Position numbers and translations under genes: made by a program
DNA from: Roseomonas sp. OT10
GTDB lineage: Bacteria; Pseudomonadota; Alphaproteobacteria; Acetobacterales; Acetobacteraceae
NCBI RefSeq assembly: GCF_020991085.1
Contig: NZ_CP087719.1
Span: 3,306,001-3,370,000, forward strand
DNA: 64,000 nt
Direction of reading: 5' to 3'
The notes under the pieces: model-generated
The model's input: only the letters and a program-made list of their open reading frames with translations
Database searches by the model: none
Told to the model about the DNA's origin: nothing
In this document: in pieces, positions 17,290 through 25,391 of the stretch
How the letters are laid out: each line of letters starts with the position of its first letter
Numbering within the stretch: position 1 is the stretch's first letter

Positions 17290-18914
17290 TGGCCGCCGCC
17301 GATTACGACGCCCTGCCGCAGACCCCGGCGAACCACCAGCCGCTGACGCCGCTGCTGTTCCTGGAGCGCGCGGCCCAGGTCTTCCCGGACCGCCTCGCCG
17401 TGGTGCATGGCGCGCTGCGCTACACCTGGAAGCAGCACCGCGATCGCTGCGTGCGGCTGGCCTCGGCGCTGTCGCGGCGCGGCATCGGGCGCGGCGACAC
17501 GGTGGCGGCGCTGCTGCCCAACACGCCCGCGATGATCGAATGCCACTACGGCATCCCGATGACCGGCGGCGTGCTCAACACGCTGAACACGCGGCTCGAT
17601 CCGGACACCGTCGCCTACATCCTCGACCATGGGGGAGCGAAGGCGGTGATCGTGGACCGCGAGCTGGCGCCGCTGCTGGGCCGTGCGCTGGAGATCAGCA
17701 CGAGCCAACCCTTCGTCATCGAGGTGAACGATCCCGAGGCGCCGTCGGAGAGCACGCTGGGCGGCCAGGACTACGAATCCTTCCTGGCCGAGGGCGACCC
17801 CGGCTTCGCCTGGCCCTGGCCGCGCGACGAATGGGACGCCATCGCGCTGAACTACACCTCCGGCACCACCGGGCGGCCGAAGGGCGTGGTCTACCACCAT
17901 CGCGGCGCGCACCTGCTGGCGATGGGCAACGTGCTGTCCTGCGCGATGGGCGAGCCGCCGACCTACCTGTGGACGCTGCCGATGTTCCACTGCAACGGCT
18001 GGTGCTTCCCCTGGACCGTCGCGGCCAAGGCGGGCACCCATGTCTGCCTGCGCGCGGTGCGCGGCGCGGCGATGTGGGAGGCGATCACCCGCCACGGCGT
18101 CACCCATATGTGCGGCGCGCCGATCGTCCTCTCCACCCTGCTGCAGGCGCCGGAACGCGAGGACACCGGCGGGACGCTGCGCTTCATGGTGGCGGGGGCG
18201 CCGCCGCCCGAGGCGGTGCTGGCCGCGGCGGATGCGGCGGGGGTGAAGGTGACGCACCTCTACGGCCTGACGGAATGCTACGGCCCCTCGGTGGTGAACG
18301 AGTTCACCGCCGCCCATGCCGCCCGCCCGCCGGCCGAGCGCGCGGCGCTGATGGCGCGGCAGGGCGTGCGCTACATCGTGCTCGAAGCCCTGGAGGTGCT
18401 GGACGGGACGGGCCGCCCCGTCCCCGCCGACGGCACGACCATGGGCGAGGTGGCGATGCGCGGCAACGTGGTGATGAAGGGCTACCTCAAGGACCCCGCC
18501 GCCACGGAGAAGGCCCTGGCCGACGGCTGGTTCCACACCGGCGACCTCGGCGTGAAGCACCCGGACGGCTATGTGCAGCTGCGCGACCGGGCCAAGGACA
18601 TCATCATCTCCGGCGGCGAGAACATCTCCTCCATCGAGGTGGAGGAGGCGTTGTACCGCCACCCGGCCGTCGCCATCGCCGCGGTGGTGGCCCTGCCCGA
18701 CGAGAAATGGGGCGAGGTGCCCTGCGCCTTCGTCGAGCTGAAGCCGGGCGCGGCGGCCACCGAGGCGGAGCTGATCGCCTTCGCCCGCACGCAGCTCGCC
18801 AGCTTCAAGGCGCCCAAGCGGGTGGTCTTCGGCGAGGTGCCCAAGACCTCCACCGGCAAGATCCAGAAGGTCCGGCTGCGCGACCAGGCCAGGGGGACGC
18901 CGGGGAACGGCTGA
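17289..18914 (+). CDS. AMP-dependent acyl-CoA ligase
   Basis: A 541-residue acyl-CoA synthetase of the medium/long-chain, DmdB-like branch. The ATP loop YTSGTTGRPKG lies at 189-199, with LTECYGPS, the hinge DGWFHTGDLG and the terminal catalytic Lys524 (TSTGKIQK). MFHCNGWCFPW is typical of this branch and of plant AAE-type ligases. The start overlaps the crotonase stop by one base, and the following MFS gene starts three bases after its stop, so all three are likely translated from one message. The acyl substrate is not evident. Confidence 0.92.
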   Translation: MAAADYDALPQTPANHQPLTPLLFLERAAQVFPDRLAVVHGALRYTWKQHRDRCVRLASALSRRGIGRGDTVAALLPNTPAMIECHYGIPMTGGVLNTLNTRLDPDTVAYILDHGGAKAVIVDRELAPLLGRALEISTSQPFVIEVNDPEAPSESTLGGQDYESFLAEGDPGFAWPWPRDEWDAIALNYTSGTTGRPKGVVYHHRGAHLLAMGNVLSCAMGEPPTYLWTLPMFHCNGWCFPWTVAAKAGTHVCLRAVRGAAMWEAITRHGVTHMCGAPIVLSTLLQAPEREDTGGTLRFMVAGAPPPEAVLAAADAAGVKVTHLYGLTECYGPSVVNEFTAAHAARPPAERAALMARQGVRYIVLEALEVLDGTGRPVPADGTTMGEVAMRGNVVMKGYLKDPAATEKALADGWFHTGDLGVKHPDGYVQLRDRAKDIIISGGENISSIEVEEALYRHPAVAIAAVVALPDEKWGEVPCAFVELKPGAAATEAELIAFARTQLASFKAPKRVVFGEVPKTSTGKIQKVRLRDQARGTPGNG

Positions 18915-18917
18915 CGC

Positions 18918-20126
18918 ATGTGGCGGATGCTCGCCGCCCTCGCGGCGGCGGTGACGCTCAGCCAGTTCCACCGTGCCGCCCTGGCGGTGGTCTCGCCCGA
19001 GCTGACGGCGGAGCTCTCGCTCACCCCCGGGCAGACCGGCGCGCTGACCGGCGCCTTCTTCCTGGCCCTCGGCGTGGCGCAGATCCCCGTCGGGCTGGCA
19101 CTGGACCGGGTGGGGCCGCGCGTGACGGTGGGCTGGCTGACCGGCCTCGCCGTGCTGGGGGCGGCGGCGCAGGGGCTGGCCTGGGACGGGCCCTCCCTGC
19201 TCGCCGCACGCTTCCTGCTCGGGCTGGGGTGCAGCGCCTCCTTCATGGCCAGCGTCGTGCTGTGCAGCCGCTGGTTCGCCGGGCGTTCGCTGACCGGGGC
19301 GCTGTCGCGCATCACCGCCTTCTCGCAGCTCGGGCTGGTGCTGGCTGCCTGGCCGATGGGGGCGGCCGCCGCGGCGCTGGGCTGGCGTGGCGCCTTGCTG
19401 GGCTCCGCCCTGCTGACGGGCGCGATGGGCGTGCTCTGGTGGGGCTGGGTGCGCGACCGCCCGCCCGGCCCGGTGCCGCAGCACCGGCGCGAGAGCCTGG
19501 GCGAGGCCCTGCTCGGCCAGGCACGGATCTGGCGCACCCCTGGCCTGCTGCCGATCCTGTCGCTCTTCTCGGTCGGCTATGCGGGGGCGGCGACGCTCTC
19601 CACCATCTGGGCCGGGCCCTACCTCGCCGACATCCATCGCCTGGGCGCCGAAGGCCGCGGCTGGGTGCTGACCGCCATGTCCCTGGCCTTCCCACTGGGC
19701 CTGCTGGCGGTGGCGCCGCTGGAACGGACCCTGGGCCGCCGCAAGCCCCTTGCCATCGCCTGCGCCGGGCTGGCGGTGACCAGCCTGCTGGCCCTCGCCG
19801 CCCTCCCGCACCCACCCCTGTGGCTGGCGGTGACGCTGCTGATCCTGCTCTGCCTCGCCTCCTGCATCCCCACCGTGCTGATGGCCCAGGCGCGGGGCCT
19901 GTTCCCGGATCATCTCATGGGACGTGGGGCGACGACGATGAACCTGGCCCAGGTGGTGGGCTCCGCCACCCTGCCGCTGCTGGTCGGGGCGGTCGTGGGC
20001 GCGGTCCCCGCGGCCGAGGGCATCCGCCCGGAAGGCGCCTATCGCCTCGGCTTCCTGGCGCTGGGGGCGACGCTCGGGCTGGGCCTGCTGGGCTACCTCT
20101 TCGCGCGGGAGGATCGGAACGGCTAA
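18918..20126 (+). CDS. MFS transporter
   Basis: A 402-residue major facilitator with about twelve membrane helices, beginning three bases after the CoA ligase. Motif A is degenerate (LALDRVGPRVTVG), and SLTGALSRITAF and LAQVVGSATLPLLVG mark the family's repeated helices. It is of the nitrate/cyanate-type short MFS shape without large loops. Position suggests it imports or exports the acid handled by the two ligases upstream. The substrate is unknown. Confidence 0.88.
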   Translation: MWRMLAALAAAVTLSQFHRAALAVVSPELTAELSLTPGQTGALTGAFFLALGVAQIPVGLALDRVGPRVTVGWLTGLAVLGAAAQGLAWDGPSLLAARFLLGLGCSASFMASVVLCSRWFAGRSLTGALSRITAFSQLGLVLAAWPMGAAAAALGWRGALLGSALLTGAMGVLWWGWVRDRPPGPVPQHRRESLGEALLGQARIWRTPGLLPILSLFSVGYAGAATLSTIWAGPYLADIHRLGAEGRGWVLTAMSLAFPLGLLAVAPLERTLGRRKPLAIACAGLAVTSLLALAALPHPPLWLAVTLLILLCLASCIPTVLMAQARGLFPDHLMGRGATTMNLAQVVGSATLPLLVGAVVGAVPAAEGIRPEGAYRLGFLALGATLGLGLLGYLFAREDRNG

Positions 20127-20140
20127 GCGGTGGGCGCCGT

Positions 20141-20186
20141 CATGCCGGCCGGCGGAAGCAGAACCCGTCCGCGGCGGGCCGGCATG
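20141..20186. terminator. Long stem-loop between converging MFS and peptidase genes
   Basis: A perfect 10-bp inverted repeat, CATGCCGGCC (20141-20150) with GGCCGGCATG (20177-20186), continues inward with GCGGA/TCCGC at 20152-20156 and 20168-20172. It sits between converging genes and lacks a T run on either strand, so it is a candidate bidirectional terminator or 3'-end stabiliser. Confidence 0.45.
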
Positions 20187-20280
20187 GCCCGGCCCGGCGC
20201 GCGGCCGTACCGGCCGGACTTGGCGGAGCCGGGACGGGGCCGCAGTGGCGGTCGACGAGCCGCCGGAAGCACCGCTCGCA

Positions 20281-20886
20281 TCAGTCGGTGTGGGGCCGCT
20301 GGCGCAGATGGACGATGTAGAAGGCGTCGGGCTGGAAATCGGTGGCGACGCCGGTCTGCGCCGTCTGGGCCCGGCTGATGACCTGCCGCACCATTTCCGG
20401 CACCTCCAGGGCGTTCCGGACGAAGTCGTGGTAGTTGTACTGGTGGCGCGACCCGGCGTTGGGCAGGCTGAACGTGGTCATGCCGCGGGCCCAGGGGTCG
20501 TTCACGTGCACCATGGCCCGGCGCGGATCGGGATGCGGGTCGAAGCCGGTCACCACCACGGCATGGAAGCCGCCCCGGATGTTGCCCGTGACGTTCTGCC
20601 GGAAGCCGCGCCGGACCCAGAGCGGGCCATAGTGCTGCAACAGCTGCATGAAGCCTTCGACCGTGTAGTTCTGCGCCGGCTCCGCCACCATGCCGACCGA
20701 ATCGAAAGGCGTCTTGTCCTGCATGGTGATGCCGGACTGGACGTACTGGGCGTCGTAGCCGATGCGCTGCCGCACGCTGTCCGGCGATACGGAGGCACGC
20801 TGCGCCCAGGAGAGGATCATGGCGATGGACGCCGCCCAGCACGACATGGGCGTGAGTTGCCCGATCAACGGAACGTGGTAGCGCAT
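20281..20886 (-). CDS. Papain-like cysteine peptidase
   Basis: A 201-residue protein with the full papain-like catalytic set: the oxyanion Gln10 six residues before Cys16 (IGQLTPMSCWAAS), His108 (GGFHAVVVTG) and Asn129/Asp130 (HVNDPW). This is the layout of the bacterial 'papain-like cysteine protease' family, often found in effector or secretion contexts. No signal peptide is visible. ATG at 20886 has GGAGGGG nine bases upstream and is preferred over a start 30 bases earlier. It is a lone leftward gene between an MFS operon and trpE(G); no immunity or secretion partner is adjacent. The target is unknown. Confidence 0.78.
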   Translation of the reverse strand: MRYHVPLIGQLTPMSCWAASIAMILSWAQRASVSPDSVRQRIGYDAQYVQSGITMQDKTPFDSVGMVAEPAQNYTVEGFMQLLQHYGPLWVRRGFRQNVTGNIRGGFHAVVVTGFDPHPDPRRAMVHVNDPWARGMTTFSLPNAGSRHQYNYHDFVRNALEVPEMVRQVISRAQTAQTGVATDFQPDAFYIVHLRQRPHTD

Positions 20887-20990
20887 GGCCTTGCCCCTCC
20901 GCGGACACTGCGGCATTTCGATCCGATTTCGAAACCATACCCCTACCGCGGGGTGGTGTCACCATCGCCGCATCCGGCCGGAGCGCCCGC

Positions 20991-21019
20991 TTGCCTGGCG
21001 GGTTCCGCTCCCCTAAGCT
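20991..21019 (+). promoter_or_regulatory. Promoter of trpL-trpE(G)
   Basis: TTGCCT (20991-20996), 17 bases, then TAAGCT (21014-21019) form a good sigma-70-type promoter. The expected start of transcription, about seven bases after the -10, falls on the ATG of the leader peptide at 21026. The leader would therefore be leaderless, as reported for the equivalent rhizobial transcript. No ribosome-binding site precedes that ATG, which agrees. Confidence 0.65.
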
Positions 21020-21025
21020 TGCGGT

Positions 21026-21091
21026 ATGGTTCCGCGCCCAACCCCCACCGTCCGCTGGTGGCGGCCCGTCTCACACGGGCGGCCCGCGTAA
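21026..21091 (+). CDS. trpL: trp leader peptide with tandem tryptophan codons
   Basis: A 21-residue open frame, beginning MVPRPTPTVRWWRPVSHG, carries two adjacent TGG codons at 21056-21061 and ends at TAA 21089. Tandem Trp codons a few bases before alternative hairpins, directly upstream of the anthranilate synthase gene, are the hallmark of an attenuation leader. The ATG lacks a ribosome-binding site and probably coincides with the transcription start. The peptide differs from known rhizobial leaders in sequence but not in layout. It is too short for ordinary gene finders. Confidence 0.82.
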   Translation: MVPRPTPTVRWWRPVSHGRPA

Positions 21092-21134
21092 CCCTGTTCG
21101 CAGCGCCGCCCCGGAGTTCCGGGCGGTCGTTCTT
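21064..21134 (+). promoter_or_regulatory. trp transcription attenuator (alternative hairpins)
   Basis: Three mutually exclusive pairings can be read. Region 1-2: GCCCGT (21064-21069) with ACGGGC (21075-21080). Antiterminator 2-3: GGGCGGC (21077-21083) with GCCGCCC (21105-21111), a perfect 7 bp. Terminator 3-4: CCGCC-C-CGG with CCGGGCGG (21106-21126), followed by TCGTTCTT. A ribosome stalled on the Trp codons at 21056-21061 would cover region 1, free region 2 to pair with 3, and so block the terminator. When Trp is plentiful the 1-2 hairpin leaves 3-4 to terminate. Confidence 0.8.
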
Positions 21135-21190
21135 CCTGCACCCACGCTGACCCGGACCTCCCAGGCCCCAAGATCCCTGGAGATGTCCCG

Positions 21191-23374
21191 ATGACCCGCC
21201 CCGAAGCCCCGGAAAGCACCACGTACCGAACGCGCGGCGGCCTGACCGTCCAGCGCGGGACGACGCGCAACCCCTATGCGGACGGGGCCACCCTGCTGGC
21301 GGCGAAGCTGGACCGCCAGCGCGGCGTGCTGTGCTCCTCCTCCTTCGAGTTCCCGGGCCGCTACACCCGCTGGGACATGGGCTTCTCCGACCCGCCGCTG
21401 GTGCTGACCTCGCGCGGCGGCGTGGTGACGCTGGAGGCGCTGAACGCCCGGGGCGAGGTGCTGCTCTCCGCCATCCTGCCCGTGCTGGCCGAGCTGCCGG
21501 AGGTGGCCTCGCTGGAAGGCGGCGCCACCCGCGCCACGGTCACCATGGCCCGCCCCTCCACCCGCTTCCCGGAGGAGCAGCGCTCGCGCCAGCCCTCCCC
21601 CTTCTCCGTCCTGCGCGCCATCGGCGAGCTGTTCGGCAGCGAGGCGGACCCGCATCTCGGCCTCTACGGCGCCTTCGGCTACGACCTCGTCTTCCAGTTC
21701 GAGCCGATGGCGCTCCGCCTGCCGCGCGGCGCGGACCAGCGCGACCTGGTGCTCTATTTGCCCGACGAGATCCTGGTGGTGGACCACGTCCGCCAGGTCG
21801 CGGAGATCCACCGCTACGAGGTCTCGCACGACGCCGGCAGCACCGTCGGCCTGCCGCGCGGCACGGCGCCCGACCCCTTCCGCCCCGGCACCGGCGCCGC
21901 GCCGCCGGAGAGCGACTACGGCCCCGGCGAGTACGCCGCCATGGTCGAGCGCGCGCGGGAGGCCTTCGCCCGCGGCGACCTGTTCGAGGTGGTCCTCGGC
22001 CAGACCTTCGCCACCGCCTGCCCGGACGCGCCCAGCGAGGTCTTCGACCGCCTGCGCCGCGTGAACCCCGCCCCCTATGGTGCGCTGATGAACCTGGGCG
22101 AGGGCGAGTTCCTGGTCGCGGCCAGCCCCGAGATGTTCGTCCGCGTCGAGGGCCGGCGCATCGAGACCTGTCCGATCAGCGGCACCATCCGGCGCGGCCG
22201 CGACGCGCTGGAGGATGCGGAGAACATCCGCACCCTGCTCAACTCCGCCAAGGAGGAGAGCGAGCTGACCATGTGCACGGACGTGGACCGCAACGACAAG
22301 TCGCGCGTCTGCGAGCCGGGCAGCGTCCAGGTCATCGGCCGCCGCCAGATCGAGATGTACTCCCGCCTGATCCACACGGTGGACCATGTGGAAGGCACCC
22401 TGCGCCCCGAATTCGACGCGCTGGACGGCTTCCTCTCCCACGCCTGGGCGGTCACGGTGACGGGCGCGCCCAAGACCTGGGCGATCCGCCATGTCGAGGC
22501 GGAGGAGCGTTCCGCCCGCCGCTGGTACGGCGGCGCCATCGGGCGCGTCACCTTCGACGGCAACATGAACACCGGCCTGACGCTGCGCACCATCCGGCTG
22601 AAGGACGGCGTGGCCGAGGTGCGCGCGGGCGCCACGCTGCTGCACGACAGCGACCCGGCCTCGGAGGAGGCGGAGTGCCGGCTGAAGGCCAGCGCCATGT
22701 TCGCCGCCATCCGCGGCGAGGGCCCCCGCAAGCCCCCCGCCCCCGCCGTGGCCGCCCTGCCCGCGGGCGGGCGCCCCGCCGTGCTGCTGGTCGACCACGA
22801 GGACAGCTTCGTCCACACCCTGGCCGGCTATTTCCGCGCCGCCGGCGCGGAGGTGACGACCCTGCGCCCCGAGCTGGCGCGGGAGGAGCTGCGACAGGGC
22901 CGTGCCGCGGATCTGGTGGTGCTCTCCCCCGGCCCGGGCCGCCCCTCGGACTTCGCCATGTCCGAGACGCTGGACCTCATCACCCGCCGCAACCTGCCGG
23001 CCTTCGGCGTCTGCCTCGGGCTGCAGGGCATGGTGGAGCATTTCGGCGGCGCGCTGGACGTCCTCGCCCAGCCGATGCACGGCAAGCCTTCCACCATCCG
23101 CCGCCTGGGCGGGAGGCTGCTGGACGGGCTGCCGGAGCGCTTCGCCGTCGGCCGCTACCACTCCCTGCACGCCCGCCGCGTCGTCCTGCCGGCGGAGCTG
23201 GTGGTCACGGCGGAGACGGAGGAGGACGCGGTGGTCATGGCGGTGGAACACGCCCGCCTGCCCCTGGCCGCCGTGCAGTTCCACCCGGAGAGCCTGATGA
23301 CCGGGCCGGAGGAGATCGGCCTGCCCCTGGTCCGCGCCGCCCTCACCCGGCTGCGGGCGCTGGAGCCGGCCTGA
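21191..23374 (+). CDS. trpE(G): Fused anthranilate synthase TrpE-TrpG
   Basis: A 727-residue single chain holding both subunits of anthranilate synthase, the first committed enzyme of tryptophan synthesis. Residues ~1-510 are the chorismate-using TrpE part (SSSFEFPGRYTRWD in the Trp-feedback region, CPISGTIRRGRD, CTDVDRNDKSRVCEPG). Residues ~530-727 are the glutamine amidotransferase TrpG part, with the nucleophile in FGVCLGLQG and the His-Glu pair in QFHPES. The fusion is typical of rhizobia and related alphaproteobacteria. ATG at 21191 has GGAGA seven bases upstream. Control is by the attenuator just before it, and probably by Trp feedback. Confidence 0.97.
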   Translation: MTRPEAPESTTYRTRGGLTVQRGTTRNPYADGATLLAAKLDRQRGVLCSSSFEFPGRYTRWDMGFSDPPLVLTSRGGVVTLEALNARGEVLLSAILPVLAELPEVASLEGGATRATVTMARPSTRFPEEQRSRQPSPFSVLRAIGELFGSEADPHLGLYGAFGYDLVFQFEPMALRLPRGADQRDLVLYLPDEILVVDHVRQVAEIHRYEVSHDAGSTVGLPRGTAPDPFRPGTGAAPPESDYGPGEYAAMVERAREAFARGDLFEVVLGQTFATACPDAPSEVFDRLRRVNPAPYGALMNLGEGEFLVAASPEMFVRVEGRRIETCPISGTIRRGRDALEDAENIRTLLNSAKEESELTMCTDVDRNDKSRVCEPGSVQVIGRRQIEMYSRLIHTVDHVEGTLRPEFDALDGFLSHAWAVTVTGAPKTWAIRHVEAEERSARRWYGGAIGRVTFDGNMNTGLTLRTIRLKDGVAEVRAGATLLHDSDPASEEAECRLKASAMFAAIRGEGPRKPPAPAVAALPAGGRPAVLLVDHEDSFVHTLAGYFRAAGAEVTTLRPELAREELRQGRAADLVVLSPGPGRPSDFAMSETLDLITRRNLPAFGVCLGLQGMVEHFGGALDVLAQPMHGKPSTIRRLGGRLLDGLPERFAVGRYHSLHARRVVLPAELVVTAETEEDAVVMAVEHARLPLAAVQFHPESLMTGPEEIGLPLVRAALTRLRALEPA

Positions 23375-23386
23375 CCGGGGGAGGCG

Positions 23387-23438
23387 CCGCCTCCCTCCTT
23401 CCCTCTCCGCCGGGAGGCTGGTCCGGGGTGGGAGGCGG
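23387..23438 (+). terminator. Stem-loop just after trpE(G)
   Basis: A perfect 9-bp inverted repeat, CCGCCTCCC (23387-23395) with GGGAGGCGG (23430-23438), starts 13 bases after the trpE(G) stop. It has a long loop and no T run. It may act with the second hairpin downstream to end the transcript. Confidence 0.35.
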
Positions 23439-23526
23439 GGCGCCAAGGCACAGGATGATCGCACACAGGCCGCAGTCGCCGGAGGCCCCTGGCCTCCGGC
23501 GCGCGACGGCGTCCGTGGACGGGGGT

Positions 23527-23555
23527 CCAGGGGGAAGGCGGCGCCTTTCCCCTGG
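23527..23555. terminator. Palindromic element between converging trpE(G) and RNA methyltransferase
   Basis: A 14-bp stem with one mismatch (CCAGGGGGAAGGCG against CGCCTTTCCCCTGG) and a one-base centre. The flanking GACGGGGGTCCAGGG resembles AACGGGGGCCCAGGG in the repeat near 54.75 kb, so this may be a member of a dispersed intergenic palindrome family as well as a bidirectional terminator. Confidence 0.5.
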
Positions 23556-23583
23556 CCGGCGAGGCAACAGGGCCCTACCGGGA

Positions 23584-24720
23584 TCAGGGCAGGGGGCCGG
23601 TCCTGAACAGGGACACGCGCAGGCCGCCATGCGGGACGGGCGGGCCGTTGGGCAGGAAGGGCAGGCCGGTGAGGTGGGCCAGGCGGGGTTCGCTGGTGAC
23701 CAGCCCGACGCGCCAGCCGGCGAAGCGGCCCCGCAGCACCTGGCCCAGTGCGCGGTAGAGGGGTGCGAGGGCCCCGCTCTCGCCCAGGCGGGCACCGTAG
23801 GGCGGGTTGAGGATGACCAGGCCGGGGGGGCCTTCGGGCGGCAGCAGCTCGCCGATCGTGCCCTGCCGGAACTCCGTGTGCTCGGCGACGCCGGCACGGG
23901 CCGCGTTGGCAAGGCTCATGGCGATCGCCCCGGCATCCCGGTCCCGGCCGTGGCAGCGGGCGGCCGGGACGCGCGCGCTCCGCACCGCGCGCATGCGCTG
24001 CCACGCCTCCGCATCGAAGGTGGCGAGCTGCTCGAAGGCGAAGGCGCGGGCACGGCCGGGGTTGAGCCGGGCCGCGATCTCCGCCGCCTCGATGACGAAG
24101 GTGCCGGAGCCGCACATGGGGTCCAGCATGGGCTCGGTGCCGTCGTAGCCGCATTGCCGCAGGAAGAGCGAGGCCATGGTCTCGCGCATCGGGGCCGCGT
24201 TGACGGCCTGCTTGTAGCCGCGCTTGTGCAGCGGCTCGCCCGAGGTGTCGACGCTGAGGGTGCAGAGGTCGTGGTCCAGGCGCGCCATCACGGTGATGCC
24301 GGCCTCAGGCGAGACGGGCGCGCCGAGCGTCTCGCGGATCGCCGTCCCGATCCGCTCGGCCACGGCGCCGCTGTGGTAGAGGCGCGAGGCGGTGCAGCTC
24401 GCCTCGACCCGGACGGGCACGTCCGGCCGCAGGACGGCGGACCACGGCACGCGGCGCGCCCGGGCGTCGAGCTGCGCCAGGTGGGTGACGCGGAAGGAAT
24501 CCAGCCGCGCCAGGACGCGCCCGGCGCCGCGGACCCACAGGTTGGCGCGCCAGACCTCCGGCCAGCCGCCGCGCAGGACGACGCCGCCCGGCACCGGCCG
24601 GGGCTGCCGGAAGCCCTTGCCGCGCACCTCGTCGCAGAGGACGGGTTCCAGCCCCGGCACGGCGGCCAGGAAGATCTCGAAGTCCCGCCCCGGCGGCGGA
24701 TCGCTCGCGGCGCGTTCCAT
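23584..24720 (-). CDS. THUMP-domain class I RNA methyltransferase (RlmL N-part/RlmKL-like)
   Basis: A 378-residue SAM-dependent methyltransferase acting on RNA, probably on a guanine N2 of 23S rRNA. Residues ~15-160 form a ferredoxin-like plus THUMP RNA-binding region; the catalytic domain follows with LDPMCGSGTFVIEAAEIA (SAM site) and the N2-type motif ILNPPYG. E. coli RlmKL carries an extra C-terminal methyltransferase that is absent here, as in many alphaproteobacteria. It starts five bases after the lysine-methyltransferase gene, at the end of the leftward run ubiA-methyltransferase-this gene. The target site is inferred from the family. Confidence 0.88.
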   Translation of the reverse strand: MERAASDPPPGRDFEIFLAAVPGLEPVLCDEVRGKGFRQPRPVPGGVVLRGGWPEVWRANLWVRGAGRVLARLDSFRVTHLAQLDARARRVPWSAVLRPDVPVRVEASCTASRLYHSGAVAERIGTAIRETLGAPVSPEAGITVMARLDHDLCTLSVDTSGEPLHKRGYKQAVNAAPMRETMASLFLRQCGYDGTEPMLDPMCGSGTFVIEAAEIAARLNPGRARAFAFEQLATFDAEAWQRMRAVRSARVPAARCHGRDRDAGAIAMSLANAARAGVAEHTEFRQGTIGELLPPEGPPGLVILNPPYGARLGESGALAPLYRALGQVLRGRFAGWRVGLVTSEPRLAHLTGLPFLPNGPPVPHGGLRVSLFRTGPLP

Positions 24721-24725
24721 GCGCG

Positions 24726-25391
24726 TCAGGGGCCCAGCACCCGGTAGACCGTGACTTCCCGCACCTCGCGGTCCTCCAGCTCCCGCGTCACCGGCACGGC
24801 GCGGCGCAGGATGGGCTCCAGCCCGGTCCTCGGCAGGTAGGCGCGGCCGGGATCGGCCAGCCAGACCTCCGCCCCCTCCGCCGCCATCCGCCGCAGCCAG
24901 GGGAGGATGTGGCCGGTCATCGGCGCCTCGTAGCAGACGTCGCCGGCCAGGATGACGTCCCAGCGGCGGGCCTGCCCCACCACGTCGCCGCAGGTGGCCG
25001 TGACCGCCACGCCGTTGGCGCGCGCGTTCAGCGCGATGGCGGCGCAGGCGAGCGGGTCCAGCTCCGCCGCCTCCACGCCCGCCGCCCCGGCGCGGAGGCA
25101 GGCGATGGCCGCCAGCCCGCCGCCGGCGGCGAAGTCCAGCACCCGCTTGCCGGCGACGCGGGCGGGCTCGTCCATTACCAGCCGGGCGAGCACCTGGCTG
25201 CCCGGCCAGGCGAAGGCCCAGAAGGGCGGTTCGATCCCCGCGCGGTCCAGCCAGGCCTCGGTCGCCTGCCAGATGGGCGTGATCTCGGTGGCGAGGTGCA
25301 GGACGATCTCCGGCACCAGCACGGGCCGGTCCGGCGCGGTGTGGGCGGCGACGAAGGCTTCCGCGTCGGGCGCCCCCATTGGCGCGTCCAT
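24726..25391 (-). CDS. Class I methyltransferase, ETFB-lysine methyltransferase-like
   Basis: A 221-residue SAM-dependent methyltransferase. It has the SAM motif LDFAAGGGLAAIA, the acidic AELDPLACAAI and the DVCYEAP motif typical of the METTL20/EtfB-lysine methyltransferase group (often labelled nicotinamide N- or ribosomal L11-like). That group methylates lysines near the docking site of the electron-transfer flavoprotein beta subunit. The ATG at 25391 overlaps the ubiA stop by one base (TGATG), indicating translational coupling. Linkage with ubiquinone synthesis fits a role in electron transfer to quinone. The substrate remains an inference. Confidence 0.8.
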   Translation of the reverse strand: MDAPMGAPDAEAFVAAHTAPDRPVLVPEIVLHLATEITPIWQATEAWLDRAGIEPPFWAFAWPGSQVLARLVMDEPARVAGKRVLDFAAGGGLAAIACLRAGAAGVEAAELDPLACAAIALNARANGVAVTATCGDVVGQARRWDVILAGDVCYEAPMTGHILPWLRRMAAEGAEVWLADPGRAYLPRTGLEPILRRAVPVTRELEDREVREVTVYRVLGP

